From Gammaproteobacteria bacterium (GTDB lineage Bacteria > Pseudomonadota > Gammaproteobacteria > UBA6429), in contig QIKU01000226.1 of the NCBI GenBank assembly GCA_003232015.1, forward strand, positions 1 through 7,140: a stretch of DNA of 7,140 nucleotides. The letters are read 5' to 3'. Positions within the stretch are counted from its first letter, which is position 1; each line of letters opens with the position of its first letter. Both the position numbers and the translations under genes were made by a program. Shown here piece by piece: positions 1 through 6,547 of this stretch. The notes below the pieces were generated by a model, which saw only the letters and a program-made list of their open reading frames with translations, was not told the origin of the DNA and ran no database searches.

Positions 1-12
1 ATAATTCTTTGC

Positions 13-357
13 ATGGAAGATATTAAAGAGAAGATTGTGGAACTGGAGAAAGAGATGATACTCCCTGATTTTTGGTCCAACAAGTCTAAGGCGCAGTGGG
101 TAATCAAAGAGATTGCACAGTTGAAAGACAAACTGGAAGGTGTTGGTAAGTATGACAAAGGTGGCGCGGTTCTTTCTGTTCTCGCCGGTGCAGGCGGAGA
201 TGACGCGGAGGATTTTGCGCAGATGCTTTTTGGTATGTATGAAAAGTTTGTGCAAAAAAAAGGATGGACGATGATTGTTTTGCACAAGAATGAAAACGAC
301 CACGGAGGATATCGCAACATAACGGCGGAGATTTCCGGGAAAAATATTTTTATTTGA
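13..357 (+). CDS. prfB: Truncated peptide chain release factor 2 (RF2), N-terminal part only
   Basis: Full RF2 recognises UGA/UAA stop codons and releases the peptide with its GGQ loop; this 114-residue piece can do neither. Residues 1-45 are a charged helical region with PDFW at 18-21, as in RF2 domain 1. Residues 46-110 match the start of the PCRF domain: KYDKG, GAGGDDAEDF (59-68) and NDHGGYRNIT (95-104). The codon-recognition segment and GGQ domain are absent, against about 365 residues in the family. The frame stays open from base 1 to the ATG, so the gene may begin before the window; the ATG at 13 is simply the first seen and has no clear ribosome site. Homology ends at about base 345 in an A/T run, just before the tRNA. 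GGDDAED, where proteobacterial RF2 has GGTEAQD, recalls candidate-phyla RF2; that is from memory of the family. Probably a gene remnant, either foreign or from a chimeric join. Confidence 0.72.
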   Translation: MEDIKEKIVELEKEMILPDFWSNKSKAQWVIKEIAQLKDKLEGVGKYDKGGAVLSVLAGAGGDDAEDFAQMLFGMYEKFVQKKGWTMIVLHKNENDHGGYRNITAEISGKNIFI

Positions 358-368
358 ATAGATAAAGG

Positions 369-445
369 TGGCGCGCCCGGAGAGATTCGAACTCCCGACC
401 AACTGGTTCGAAGCCAGTTACTCTATCCAGCTGAGCTACGGGCGC
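369..445 (-). tRNA. tRNA-Arg (anticodon UCG), CCA encoded
   Basis: A complete 77-base cloverleaf reads on the minus strand. The acceptor stem is GCGCCCG/CGGGCGC (7 of 7 pairs), the D stem GCTC/GAGT with one G-T pair, and the anticodon stem ACTGG/CCAGT. The loop CTTCGAA gives anticodon TCG, which reads CGA arginine codons. The variable loop is TGGTC, and the T stem GGGAG/CTCTC has one wobble pair around the loop TTCGAAT. The discriminator is G and the 3' CCA is encoded at 369-371. The gene stands alone, and its 3' end faces the release factor fragment 11 bases away, the side on which integrating elements usually join a tRNA gene. Confidence 0.96.
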
Positions 446-455
446 TGGTGGGGTG

Positions 456-464
456 ATTCTAGCA
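456..464 (-). promoter_or_regulatory. Extended -10 promoter of the tRNA-Arg gene
   Basis: On the minus strand TGCTAGAAT lies 10 bases before the first base of the tRNA. TAGAAT is a good -10 hexamer and the TGC in front forms an extended -10, which can offset a poor -35; no convincing -35 box sits 16-18 bases upstream. A start about 7 bases downstream would leave a leader of only a few bases. A TATAAT further upstream, on the minus strand near 470, is an alternative without a -35 partner. Confidence 0.45.
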
Positions 465-543
465 TGAAATTATATTTCCCGAAGTGAATTATTTGTTGGT
501 ACCAGAGCAAGAGCATGCTTGCGTACGGTCATTACACATGCCT

Positions 544-622
544 GTAGCCTGGATGCAGCAACGCGAAATCCGGGGTATTTTGGCACTATTTCCCGGATTA
601 CATTTTATTTCATCCGAGCTAC
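544..622. repeat. REP-like palindromic repeat, copy 1
   Basis: Imperfect inverted repeat with 32-base arms at 544-575 and 591-622 and a 15-base centre. The left arm starts GTAGCCTGGATG and ends AATCCGGGG; the complement of the right arm starts GTAGCTCGGATG and ends AATCCGGGA. It shares arm ends and layout with copies at 4709-4790 and 7022-7082. It lies downstream of the minus-strand aroG operon in the 446-696 gap, where I see no gene; it could form an RNA hairpin after that operon. Short extragenic palindromes of this kind in gammaproteobacteria are usually moved by REP-associated tyrosine transposases, none of which is in the window. Confidence 0.8.
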
Positions 623-696
623 CTTTTTAGCAAGTGCAGGGCAATAGGAATCTTGCTTTAATGGCAGCCTAATTTACATGCTTCAGAGCTAGCAGG

Positions 697-1092
697 TTAA
701 TTAAAGCTTGTAGTCTGCATGTAGTGGTCAATTATGCTCACTACGGTATTACAGAGTTGCTGTGCCTGTTGCGGATTGTTGATGTCAAACTGTGCGGGGT
801 CGAGATCGGGTACCTGACACACGGTGATATTATTTTTTTCAGCAGTTTGTATATCAACAAAATTTGTATCGGCATTGGCAATCACTAAAAGCTCGAGTTT
901 TAGCATGCTGTTAATCAGTTCGGCATCCAGCGGCGTGTTGAGCGTGACAACACAGTGGCTACGCCAGCAGCGTTCTTTTAATTCTTCTCTGTCCAGCCCT
1001 AAAAATTGTTGCCAGCCAAACTTACTAGCGGCAAGCGGTGGGAATTCAACATCGGTGGGTAAAAGCTGGCTGTCAGGAACAACGATATTCAT
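697..1092 (-). CDS. Stand-alone N-terminal half-domain of a D-2-hydroxyacid dehydrogenase-like protein
   Basis: This 131-residue protein resembles the first 100 or so residues of D-isomer-specific 2-hydroxyacid dehydrogenases (glycerate/hydroxypyruvate reductase type). The segment from CVVTLNTPLDAEL (47-59) through LELLVIANADTNFVD (66-80) to AEKNNITVCQVPD (84-96) follows the family's strand-helix pattern that leads to the conserved NVP turn. Full enzymes run to about 310-330 residues; here the NAD-binding Rossmann domain with its glycine loop, and the catalytic Arg, Glu and His, are missing. Instead a short helical tail (107-131) ends the protein, so dehydrogenase activity is not expected. 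The start lies 20 bases after the aroG stop with a weak AGAG-type ribosome site, so the two are probably co-transcribed. The frame is clean and has its own tail, which favours a settled small protein over fresh decay. Its function is unknown. Confidence 0.68.
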   Translation of the reverse strand: MNIVVPDSQLLPTDVEFPPLAASKFGWQQFLGLDREELKERCWRSHCVVTLNTPLDAELINSMLKLELLVIANADTNFVDIQTAEKNNITVCQVPDLDPAQFDINNPQQAQQLCNTVVSIIDHYMQTTSFN

Positions 1093-1112
1093 GGGTTTCT
1101 CTTTGTCGGTTT

Positions 1113-2168
1113 TTATTTCTTGCGGCGCTGTTGTACTGCTGCGCCCAGCTTTTGCAACACCGGTACGGTGTTTTCCCAGCTAATACAGGCATCGGTAATG
1201 CTTTGGCCATAAGCAAGCTCTTTTCCATTGGTCACGTTTTGCCGACCTTCAACTAAATGGCTTTCGAGCATTACACCCATAATGCGGCTATCTCCCTTTG
1301 CAATTTGCTGGGCAATATTTTCACTCACATCAACCTGGCGTTGGAATTGTTTTTCGCTATTGGCATGGCTTGCATCAATCATTATTTTTTCAGGTAATTT
1401 AGCGGCGTTTAATTGTTCGGCTGCAATGTTGACACTGTCTGCATCATAGTTAGGTTGTTTGCCGCCACGTAAAATAATATGCACATCATCATTACCGGTG
1501 GTGGTAAAAATAGCCGAGTGGCCTTGCTTGGTTAAAGACAAAAAACTGTGGGGCTGACTCGCCGAGGTAAGCGCATCCACGGCTATTTTTAATGTACCAT
1601 CGGTACCATTTTTAAAACCAACCGGGCAGGATAAACCCGATGCCAGTTCACGGTGTACCTGGCTTTCGGTGGTGCGTGCACCAATCGCGCCCCAGCTAAT
1701 TAAGTCGGCGAGATATTGCGGGGTGATTAAATCCAGGAATTCAGTACCGGCGGGAACGCCCATGTCGTTAATGTCTGCCAGCAGGGTTCGGGCCAGATGC
1801 AGCCCTTTGTTAATTTCGTAGCTATCGTCCAGGCTGGGGTCGTTAATTAAGCCTTTCCAGCCAACGGTGGTGCGTGGCTTTTCGAAGTACACGCGCATTA
1901 CAATTAGCAAATCTTTTTCATGCTTGTCACGCGCCTGTTTTAAATGTTCGGCATATTCAAGCGCAGCTTTCGGGTCATGCACGGAGCAGGGGCCAACAAT
2001 AACCAGCACACGGTCATCTTTGCCCGTTAGAATATTGTGAATGGCATTGCGGGTATCAAAAATGGTTTTGCGCCCCACGTCACTTACTTTTACATCATCG
2101 AGTAATTGCTGCGGTGGGATAACCTCCTGCAGGCCGGTAATGCGTAGGTCGTCTGTTTTGTACTTCAT
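1113..2168 (-). CDS. aroG: 3-deoxy-7-phosphoheptulonate (DAHP) synthase, class I, Phe-sensitive AroG type
   Basis: Cytoplasmic enzyme that condenses phosphoenolpyruvate with erythrose 4-phosphate to DAHP, the first step of the shikimate pathway. With the start at 2168 the protein has 351 residues and numbers exactly like E. coli AroG (350): metal ligands Cys61 (GPCS), His268 (SHAN), Glu302 (LESH) and Asp326 (ITDAC). The substrate-binding stretches EKPRTTVGWKGL (96-107) and GARTTESQ (163-170) are also present. Residues known to line the phenylalanine inhibitor site are kept (Asp6, Asp7, Pro150, Gln151, Leu179, Ser180, Phe209, Ser211), with Phe at 221 instead of Val, so feedback by Phe is likely. 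The frame extends to an ATG at 2243, but that stretch is not family-like and overlaps a promoter-like TATAAG. ATG 2174 would add two residues. Neither near start has a strong ribosome site. Confidence 0.97.
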   Translation of the reverse strand: MKYKTDDLRITGLQEVIPPQQLLDDVKVSDVGRKTIFDTRNAIHNILTGKDDRVLVIVGPCSVHDPKAALEYAEHLKQARDKHEKDLLIVMRVYFEKPRTTVGWKGLINDPSLDDSYEINKGLHLARTLLADINDMGVPAGTEFLDLITPQYLADLISWGAIGARTTESQVHRELASGLSCPVGFKNGTDGTLKIAVDALTSASQPHSFLSLTKQGHSAIFTTTGNDDVHIILRGGKQPNYDADSVNIAAEQLNAAKLPEKIMIDASHANSEKQFQRQVDVSENIAQQIAKGDSRIMGVMLESHLVEGRQNVTNGKELAYGQSITDACISWENTVPVLQKLGAAVQQRRKK

Positions 2169-2228
2169 CGTCATAATCTTAACTTTGTGTGCTGAACTTA
2201 TGCTGTGATAGCTGAATTTTAGTGATAC

Positions 2229-2256
2229 CTTATATAATATCATTATTTGGGCAAAA
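2229..2256 (-). promoter_or_regulatory. Possible aroG promoter
   Basis: On the minus strand TATAAG (2229-2234) inside a very AT-rich run is a fair -10 box, and TTTTGC (2251-2256) sits 16 bases upstream as a poor -35. Transcription from here would give a leader of about 55 bases before the ATG at 2168, which agrees with treating the frame extension to 2243 as untranslated. Weak TyrR-box-like sequence lies just upstream, described among the findings. Confidence 0.25.
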
Positions 2257-2403
2257 GCTGCGAACAGTAAATACGCCTTTAGGTCTGTAAATGTGCTGAA
2301 TTTTACTCGGAATAAGGGAGTTGCGCCTTTTAGTTGGGTGGAGTATGTTCTGATGGTGGCGGAATAAGGATAACAGCAGTTACAAAAACAGAGGAGTGGT
2401 TAA

Positions 2404-2961
2404 ATGATTGGGCAAAAAAATATCGCATTTGGATTTATATATTTAGTTTTTACGGCCTCGCTGGGCATTGTGATGGTCGATAAATACGAGGGTTTTGGTA
2501 AAGTCGCGCAGGAAAAACAAGTGAGTGTGGGGCGTTTGCAGGCTTTAAAAGGCAGCGACTTCGAAGAAGAGCTGGAACCGCTCAGCGCCATGCAAATTGC
2601 AAAAGCCAATACTGCCGGTATTTTAGGGATAAATAAGCTCAATAATACCGAGGCCGAAATTGATGCCATAAAAGGGGGGCCGCACGCGCACGGTAACCTG
2701 GAATCGGTGCTCAATATTATTGTTGGCCTGACGCTTTGTTTTATTGCGGCGGCCGCATGGTTAAAACAACTTATTAGTTGGCTGTTTATTATTGGCACGC
2801 TAATGCATTCGGGGATGTTGTATCTGGGCACCGTTTTTGGCTTTAGCTGGGCATTTACCCTGCTTGATACCGGTATAGGTCCTTTTGCTATTTTAGCCGG
2901 ATTGTTGCTGATGGGGGTTGTGAGTATCAAAAATTTTAGCAGTAAAATGGTGATTGATTAA
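2404..2961 (+). CDS. Unrecognised four-helix inner-membrane protein with PHAHGN motif
   Basis: I do not recognise this 185-residue protein. A first membrane helix lies at about 7-26. A polar stretch of about 75 residues follows (27-100, with an acidic run DFEEELEP at 52-59), then three more helices at about 101-119, 123-143 and 155-175. The most distinctive segment is GGPHAHGNLESVLNIIVG (91-108), which enters helix 2; LMHSGMLYLG (133-142) is in helix 3. His94, His96 and His135 could bind a metal or heme, and the pattern faintly recalls the HAH segments of heme-copper oxidase-like membrane proteins, but this is only inference. A strong ribosome site GAGGAG (2391-2396) lies 7 bases before the ATG and fixes the start. 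The stop is 2 bases before pip, so this is the first gene of a three-gene operon with pip and dtd. Confidence 0.8.
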   Translation: MIGQKNIAFGFIYLVFTASLGIVMVDKYEGFGKVAQEKQVSVGRLQALKGSDFEEELEPLSAMQIAKANTAGILGINKLNNTEAEIDAIKGGPHAHGNLESVLNIIVGLTLCFIAAAAWLKQLISWLFIIGTLMHSGMLYLGTVFGFSWAFTLLDTGIGPFAILAGLLLMGVVSIKNFSSKMVID

Positions 2962-2963
2962 CG

Positions 2964-3914
2964 GTGCGTATTTTTTACCCGAAGATTCAGCCATACCAGA
3001 CACATCGTTTAAAAGTCGATGACGTGCATGAATTGTACATCGAAGAGTCGGGTTCAGCCGATGGCATTCCCGTTGTTTTTATTCATGGTGGGCCGGGTGC
3101 GGGATGTGCCGAATGTCACCGACGTTTTTTTGATCCGGAAAAATACCGCATTATTTTATTCGACCAGCGCGGTGCAGGAAAATCAACACCTCATGCCAAC
3201 CTGGAAAATAATACCACTCAATATTTAGTTGCCGACATGGAAGCAATTAGAAAACATCTTGGTATTGAGCAGTGGGTTTTATTTGGCGGTTCGTGGGGCT
3301 CCACTCTTGCGCTGGTTTATGCTCAAGCTCACCCGGAAAAAGTATTAGCGATGGTTTTGCGTGGTATCTTTTTGTGTCGCCCGCAGGAAATTAACTGGTT
3401 TTATCAAAAAGGTGCAAGCCGGCTTTTCCCTGATGCCTGGCAGGATTATTGCCGGCCTATTCCTGAAAATGAGCGTGGCAATATGGTAGCCGCTTATTAC
3501 AAACGCTTAACCAGTGACAATGATCTGGTTCGAACCAAAGCTGCAAAGGCATGGTCAATCTGGGAAGGGCGTACTTCAACACTCAAACCAAGCAAAGAAG
3601 TAGTGAGCAGTTTTGGTAACTTGCACACGGCAGTTAGTTTAGCGCGAATTGAATGCCATTATTTTATGAACAATAGTTTTTTAGAGCCGAATCAAATTTT
3701 AAATAATACGGATAAGATAAAAGACCTTCCCGCTATTATTGTGCAAGGCCGTTATGACGTTGTTTGCCCGATGGAATCGGCCTGGGATTTACATCAGGCA
3801 TTGCCAGCATCGGAACTGGATATCATTCCCGATGCCGGTCATTCAGCAATGGAGCCGGGTATTATCGATGCGTTGGTTAAAGCAACCGACAAAATGCTAA
3901 GTAAAATAAAATGA
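2964..3914 (+). CDS. pip: Proline iminopeptidase (S33 family alpha/beta hydrolase)
   Basis: Cytoplasmic serine peptidase that removes N-terminal proline from peptides. The 316-residue length is normal. HGGPG (41-45) forms the oxyanion-hole region, [11 protein letters not shown] (67-77) is the family signature, and the nucleophile elbow GGSWGS places Ser110. Asp265 (GRYDVVCP) and His293 (AGHSA) complete the triad. LRGIFL (132-137), [15 protein letters not shown] (145-159) and AKAWSIWEG (194-202) are typical cap-domain words. The start is GTG, 2 bases after the stop of the membrane protein gene and without a clear ribosome site, so translation is probably coupled; [12 protein letters not shown] is the normal family N-terminus and supports it. 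The stop overlaps the dtd start in ATGA. The pip-dtd neighbourhood also occurs in pseudomonads, as far as I recall. Confidence 0.95.
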   Translation: MRIFYPKIQPYQTHRLKVDDVHELYIEESGSADGIPVVFIHGGPGAGCAECHRRFFDPEKYRIILFDQRGAGKSTPHANLENNTTQYLVADMEAIRKHLGIEQWVLFGGSWGSTLALVYAQAHPEKVLAMVLRGIFLCRPQEINWFYQKGASRLFPDAWQDYCRPIPENERGNMVAAYYKRLTSDNDLVRTKAAKAWSIWEGRTSTLKPSKEVVSSFGNLHTAVSLARIECHYFMNNSFLEPNQILNNTDKIKDLPAIIVQGRYDVVCPMESAWDLHQALPASELDIIPDAGHSAMEPGIIDALVKATDKMLSKIK

Positions 3915-4348
3915 TCGCTCTAATTCAGCGAGTTAAGCATGCCAGTGTTCATGTCGAAGAAAAAATGATTGCTGAGATCAAGCAAGGTTTGCTAGTACTG
4001 GTGGGTGTAGAGAAGCAAGACGACACTGCAAAAGCTAAACGCCTGGTTGAACGTGTTTTAAATTACCGCGTGTTTGCCGATGAGGCAGACAAAATGAATT
4101 TATCGGTAAAAGATATAAACGGAGGCGTTCTTTGGGTGTCGCAATTTACCCTGGTGGCCGATACAAAAAAAGGGTGTCGGCCAGGTTTTAGCCGTGGTGC
4201 ACCGCCAGAGCGGGGTGAACAATTATTTAACCAGGTTTTATACAACGCAGAACAACAATATTCAAAAAATACGGCAGGACAGTTCGGAGCCGACATGCAG
4301 ATAAGTCTTGTGAATGATGGCCCGGTTACGTTCTGGTTGGAAGTTTAA
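3911..4348 (+). CDS. dtd: D-aminoacyl-tRNA deacylase (DTD)
   Basis: Homodimeric cytoplasmic enzyme that hydrolyses D-amino acids (and glycine mischarged on tRNA-Ala) from tRNA, protecting translation from wrong-handed residues. At 145 residues it has the standard length. Both family motifs are intact: SQFTL at 77-81 and NDGPVT at 135-140, whose Gly137-Pro138 is the cross-subunit cis-proline that rejects L-amino acids. [20 protein letters not shown] (27-33) and [10 protein letters not shown] (90-99) are also typical. The ATG overlaps the pip stop by four bases (ATGA), showing translational coupling. At its 3' end it overlaps the convergent small membrane protein gene by four bases, leaving no room for a terminator between them. 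Confidence 0.97.
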   Translation: MIALIQRVKHASVHVEEKMIAEIKQGLLVLVGVEKQDDTAKAKRLVERVLNYRVFADEADKMNLSVKDINGGVLWVSQFTLVADTKKGCRPGFSRGAPPERGEQLFNQVLYNAEQQYSKNTAGQFGADMQISLVNDGPVTFWLEV

Positions 4349-4626
4349 GATCGACTTCCCCAAATTTTGGCCACAGCTCGGTCGGTTCCCAAAAACCCGA
4401 CAATAAAACCCACCAGTGCAATACTGCCAAAAATAACAATAGGCAGGAAATAACCGGCCTCGGTTTCTTCCGGCATTAAATAGAAAACCGCAGCGGCAAG
4501 CACACTAAACAACACACTAACTGTAATCAGTATTTTGCGGCTAAGTGGTTTTATGGCATATTCTTCGGTGCCACTTTCAAAGATATTAAGTATCGGGCTA
4601 AAGATTTTTCTTAAGATTTGTTTCAT
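4345..4626 (-). CDS. Small conserved-looking inner-membrane protein with two helices
   Basis: A 93-residue protein with a basic, amphipathic start ([16 protein letters not shown]), a short polar stretch with EEYA, and two membrane helices at about 31-51 and 58-79. It ends with a soluble tail [12 protein letters not shown]. This layout and the [14 protein letters not shown] ending recall uncharacterised small membrane proteins of marine and pseudomonad-like gammaproteobacteria, but I cannot name a family with confidence. No other ATG would give both helices, and an in-frame stop lies five codons upstream, so the start is firm although no ribosome site is visible. It is convergent with dtd (4-base overlap) and lies 219 bases downstream of the histidine kinase on the same strand, separated from it by a hairpin and a REP-like repeat. 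It is therefore probably transcribed separately. Confidence 0.72.
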   Translation of the reverse strand: MKQILRKIFSPILNIFESGTEEYAIKPLSRKILITVSVLFSVLAAAVFYLMPEETEAGYFLPIVIFGSIALVGFIVGFLGTDRAVAKIWGSRS

Positions 4627-4708
4627 AATAAATAAGTACTACGGTATTTAATTTTAGTAAACGATATTACCACAGAGAGCGATCTTTTATGGCGGTAAAG
4701 CGAAATGT

Positions 4709-4790
4709 GTAGCCTGGATGTAGCATAGCGTAATCCGGGGAGACTGGTGCTACACATTCCCCGGATTCCATTGCATTCCATCCAGGCTAC
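4709..4790. repeat. REP-like palindromic repeat, copy 2 (best preserved)
   Basis: Inverted repeat with 32-base arms at 4709-4740 and 4759-4790 around an 18-base centre. The outer 12 bases (GTAGCCTGGATG) and inner 9 bases (AATCCGGGG) pair perfectly. Between them 8 of 11 positions mismatch, so the structure would be two stems with an internal loop. It sits between the histidine kinase and the small membrane protein, in the 4627-4845 gap, which has no gene. Confidence 0.85.
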
Positions 4791-4807
4791 AATATTTAAG
4801 GCGTTAA

Positions 4808-4834
4808 TACCCCCCGGCTGCTTGCGGCGGGGTA
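4808..4834 (-). terminator. Possible hairpin terminator after the histidine kinase
   Basis: A GC-rich hairpin 12 bases past the kinase stop. On the minus strand it runs from TACCCC to GGGGTA, with a stem of about six to eight pairs around an 11-15 base loop. It is followed by TATTAACG rather than a U run, so intrinsic termination is uncertain; it may only slow the polymerase or protect the transcript end. A direct repeat GCGTTAA flanks it (4801-4807 and 4843-4849), probably by chance. Confidence 0.35.
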
Positions 4835-4845
4835 GTTTATTAGCG

Positions 4846-6507
4846 TTAAACCAGCTCCGCGATAACATCATAAAGCTTTTGCTTATCAACCGGCTTTGTT
4901 AAAAATTCATTCATGCCTGCATTCAGACAAGCTTGTTGGTCTTCTGGTGTTGCATTTGCGGTTAATGCAATAATGGGAATTTGTTTTGTGTTGCCTTCCT
5001 GCTGCCGCCATTTTTTGGTAGCTTCCAGCCCGTCCATTTCAGGCATGCGCATATCCATAATGACAAGGTCGAATTTATTATTAATAAGTTGCTCTACGGC
5101 GAGTGCGCCGTTTTCAACATGGGTGACAGTATGCCCAGCCTCTTTTAAAAATGCGCTGATAACTTTGGCGTTAATTAAGCTGTCTTCTGCAACTAAAATA
5201 GATAAGGGCTGTTGAGTCTTTTGTTTATGCGCATTTAATTCATTGGTATTGGTTTGTTGTAAATTTTCCTGTTGGTATGCCCAGGGAATTTCAACCCAGA
5301 ACGTAGAACCTTTACCGAGCTCGCTATGCACATCTACCCGGCCCTTCATAAGTGAGACAAGATTCTGGACGATTGCTGTCCCCAGGCCGGTACCGGCTTC
5401 TTTTACATTATTTTTGCATTGGTAAAAAGGGTCGAAGATATTTTTCAGATGATGAGGTTTAATGCCAATGCCTGTATCAATAATCTCAATGCGAACGCGG
5501 CAGATAAATTCATCTTTGTTGATCAATCTAACATTAATGGTAATGCTACCCTGTGGGGTGAATTTAACAGCGTTACTGAGAAGGTTAAGTAAAATTTGTC
5601 GCAAGCGATTAGCATCACCAATAAAAGTGGTCGGTAAATTTTTGTCGTAAAGGGTGTCAAGTGTTAACCCTTTGCTGCGTGTAAGAGGAGTAAACATGTC
5701 ATTTACCCCTTTGATTACTTTAGGTAAATTAAAAGGCTCGTTGTCCATGACAAATTTACCGGCTTCAATTTTTGATAAGTCTAGAATGTCATTAATTAGT
5801 GAATGTAGAGCCGTTGCAGATTCATCTAATGAATTCACGTAATCTTGTTGTTGCTCATTGAGTTTTGTGCTGTGGAGTAAATTAGTCATGCCAATAATGC
5901 CGCTCATCGGCGTGCGAATTTCATGGCTCATGGTTGCCAGAAATTCGCTTTTAGCATTATTGGCGGTATCGGCCATTTCACGTGCTTCCTTTAAACTTTT
6001 AAGCATACGGTTGAGATAAAGCGGCATAATAATAAGGAAAATACTATAAACCAGTGCAGTGGACGTGTCGCTTTGCCAGTAGCCTTCACTTATTAATAAC
6101 CATTGGTAGCCGATAAAGCCTGCAATAACGGCAGCTAATAGCAACCCCCGGCCATAACGTATACCATAGCCAATAAATATCCATGGGTAGAGTAAATAAA
6201 AGGCACCGAATGCGCTGGTGCTGGTTAACACCATAGAATAGGTGACCGAGCCAAGGTCAATAGGCACCATTAAATAACGGCGTAGTGGTACATTAGGGTA
6301 AAGAATAACGCTAATAGCATTAACAATGGTGATAAGCAGAAAGCCGCCTAAAAAAATAATGAAATCAATGGGGGGTGCGCTAAAATAGCCGTATTGAATC
6401 CCCAGGCCAATATAGGTGCTGGCAAACAGCCAAATGCCCAGGCGGACAATGGTTTGTGCAATTTCCGGGTTATGGTTAAGACGTTGGCGAAGTTTTTTGA
6501 TACTCAT
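4846..6507 (-). CDS. Hybrid sensor histidine kinase/response regulator with RpfC-like membrane sensor
   Basis: Inner-membrane two-component sensor of 553 residues. Residues 1-170 hold about five hydrophobic segments (roughly 22-40, 47-69, 79-95, 101-115, 121-140, with another at 151-165). [18 protein letters not shown] (109-126) resembles the sensor of RpfC, the receptor for diffusible signal factor fatty acids. The HisKA domain follows with SHEIRTP (phospho-acceptor His195). The ATPase has its N box (Asn308, Asn312), G1 DTGIGI (344-349), F box FDPFYQ (358-363) and G2 GTGLGT (372-377). The receiver domain (436-553) has Glu441/Asp442, phospho-acceptor Asp485 ([10 protein letters not shown]), Thr516 and Lys538. 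Canonical RpfC also has a C-terminal HPt domain, absent here, so phosphate must pass to a separate protein. The start at 6507 gives a family-like N-terminus; the frame continues to an ATG at 6651 but would overlap the divergent YkgJ gene. No rpfF or rpfG is in the window, so the ligand is unproven. Confidence 0.93.
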   Translation of the reverse strand: MSIKKLRQRLNHNPEIAQTIVRLGIWLFASTYIGLGIQYGYFSAPPIDFIIFLGGFLLITIVNAISVILYPNVPLRRYLMVPIDLGSVTYSMVLTSTSAFGAFYLLYPWIFIGYGIRYGRGLLLAAVIAGFIGYQWLLISEGYWQSDTSTALVYSIFLIIMPLYLNRMLKSLKEAREMADTANNAKSEFLATMSHEIRTPMSGIIGMTNLLHSTKLNEQQQDYVNSLDESATALHSLINDILDLSKIEAGKFVMDNEPFNLPKVIKGVNDMFTPLTRSKGLTLDTLYDKNLPTTFIGDANRLRQILLNLLSNAVKFTPQGSITINVRLINKDEFICRVRIEIIDTGIGIKPHHLKNIFDPFYQCKNNVKEAGTGLGTAIVQNLVSLMKGRVDVHSELGKGSTFWVEIPWAYQQENLQQTNTNELNAHKQKTQQPLSILVAEDSLINAKVISAFLKEAGHTVTHVENGALAVEQLINNKFDLVIMDMRMPEMDGLEATKKWRQQEGNTKQIPIIALTANATPEDQQACLNAGMNEFLTKPVDKQKLYDVIAELV

Positions 6508-6547
6508 AGCCTTAATATAAAGCAGGAACAGGTTTAATAAAACAGTT

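Noticed and set aside
824..1183. Plus-strand open frame opposite the half-dehydrogenase and aroG 3' end
   Set aside because: Shadow of two convincing minus-strand genes; low-complexity serine-rich translation with no family features.
2169..2243. N-terminal extension of aroG to an ATG at 2243
   Set aside because: The added 25 residues match nothing in the family, while the start at 2168 numbers exactly like E. coli AroG, and the extension overlaps the best -10 candidate.
2321..2349. Possible promoter TTGCGC-17-TATGTT before the membrane protein gene
   Set aside because: Only 3 of 6 and 4 of 6 matches; one of many chance hits in this AT-rich gap.
2400..2930. Long minus-strand frame opposite the four-helix membrane protein
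   Set aside because: Antisense shadow; the plus-strand gene has a strong ribosome site, sensible membrane topology and operon coupling.
4623..4889. Minus-strand frame across the second REP-like repeat
   Set aside because: It translates the palindrome and the end of the kinase in another frame; no ribosome site or family likeness.
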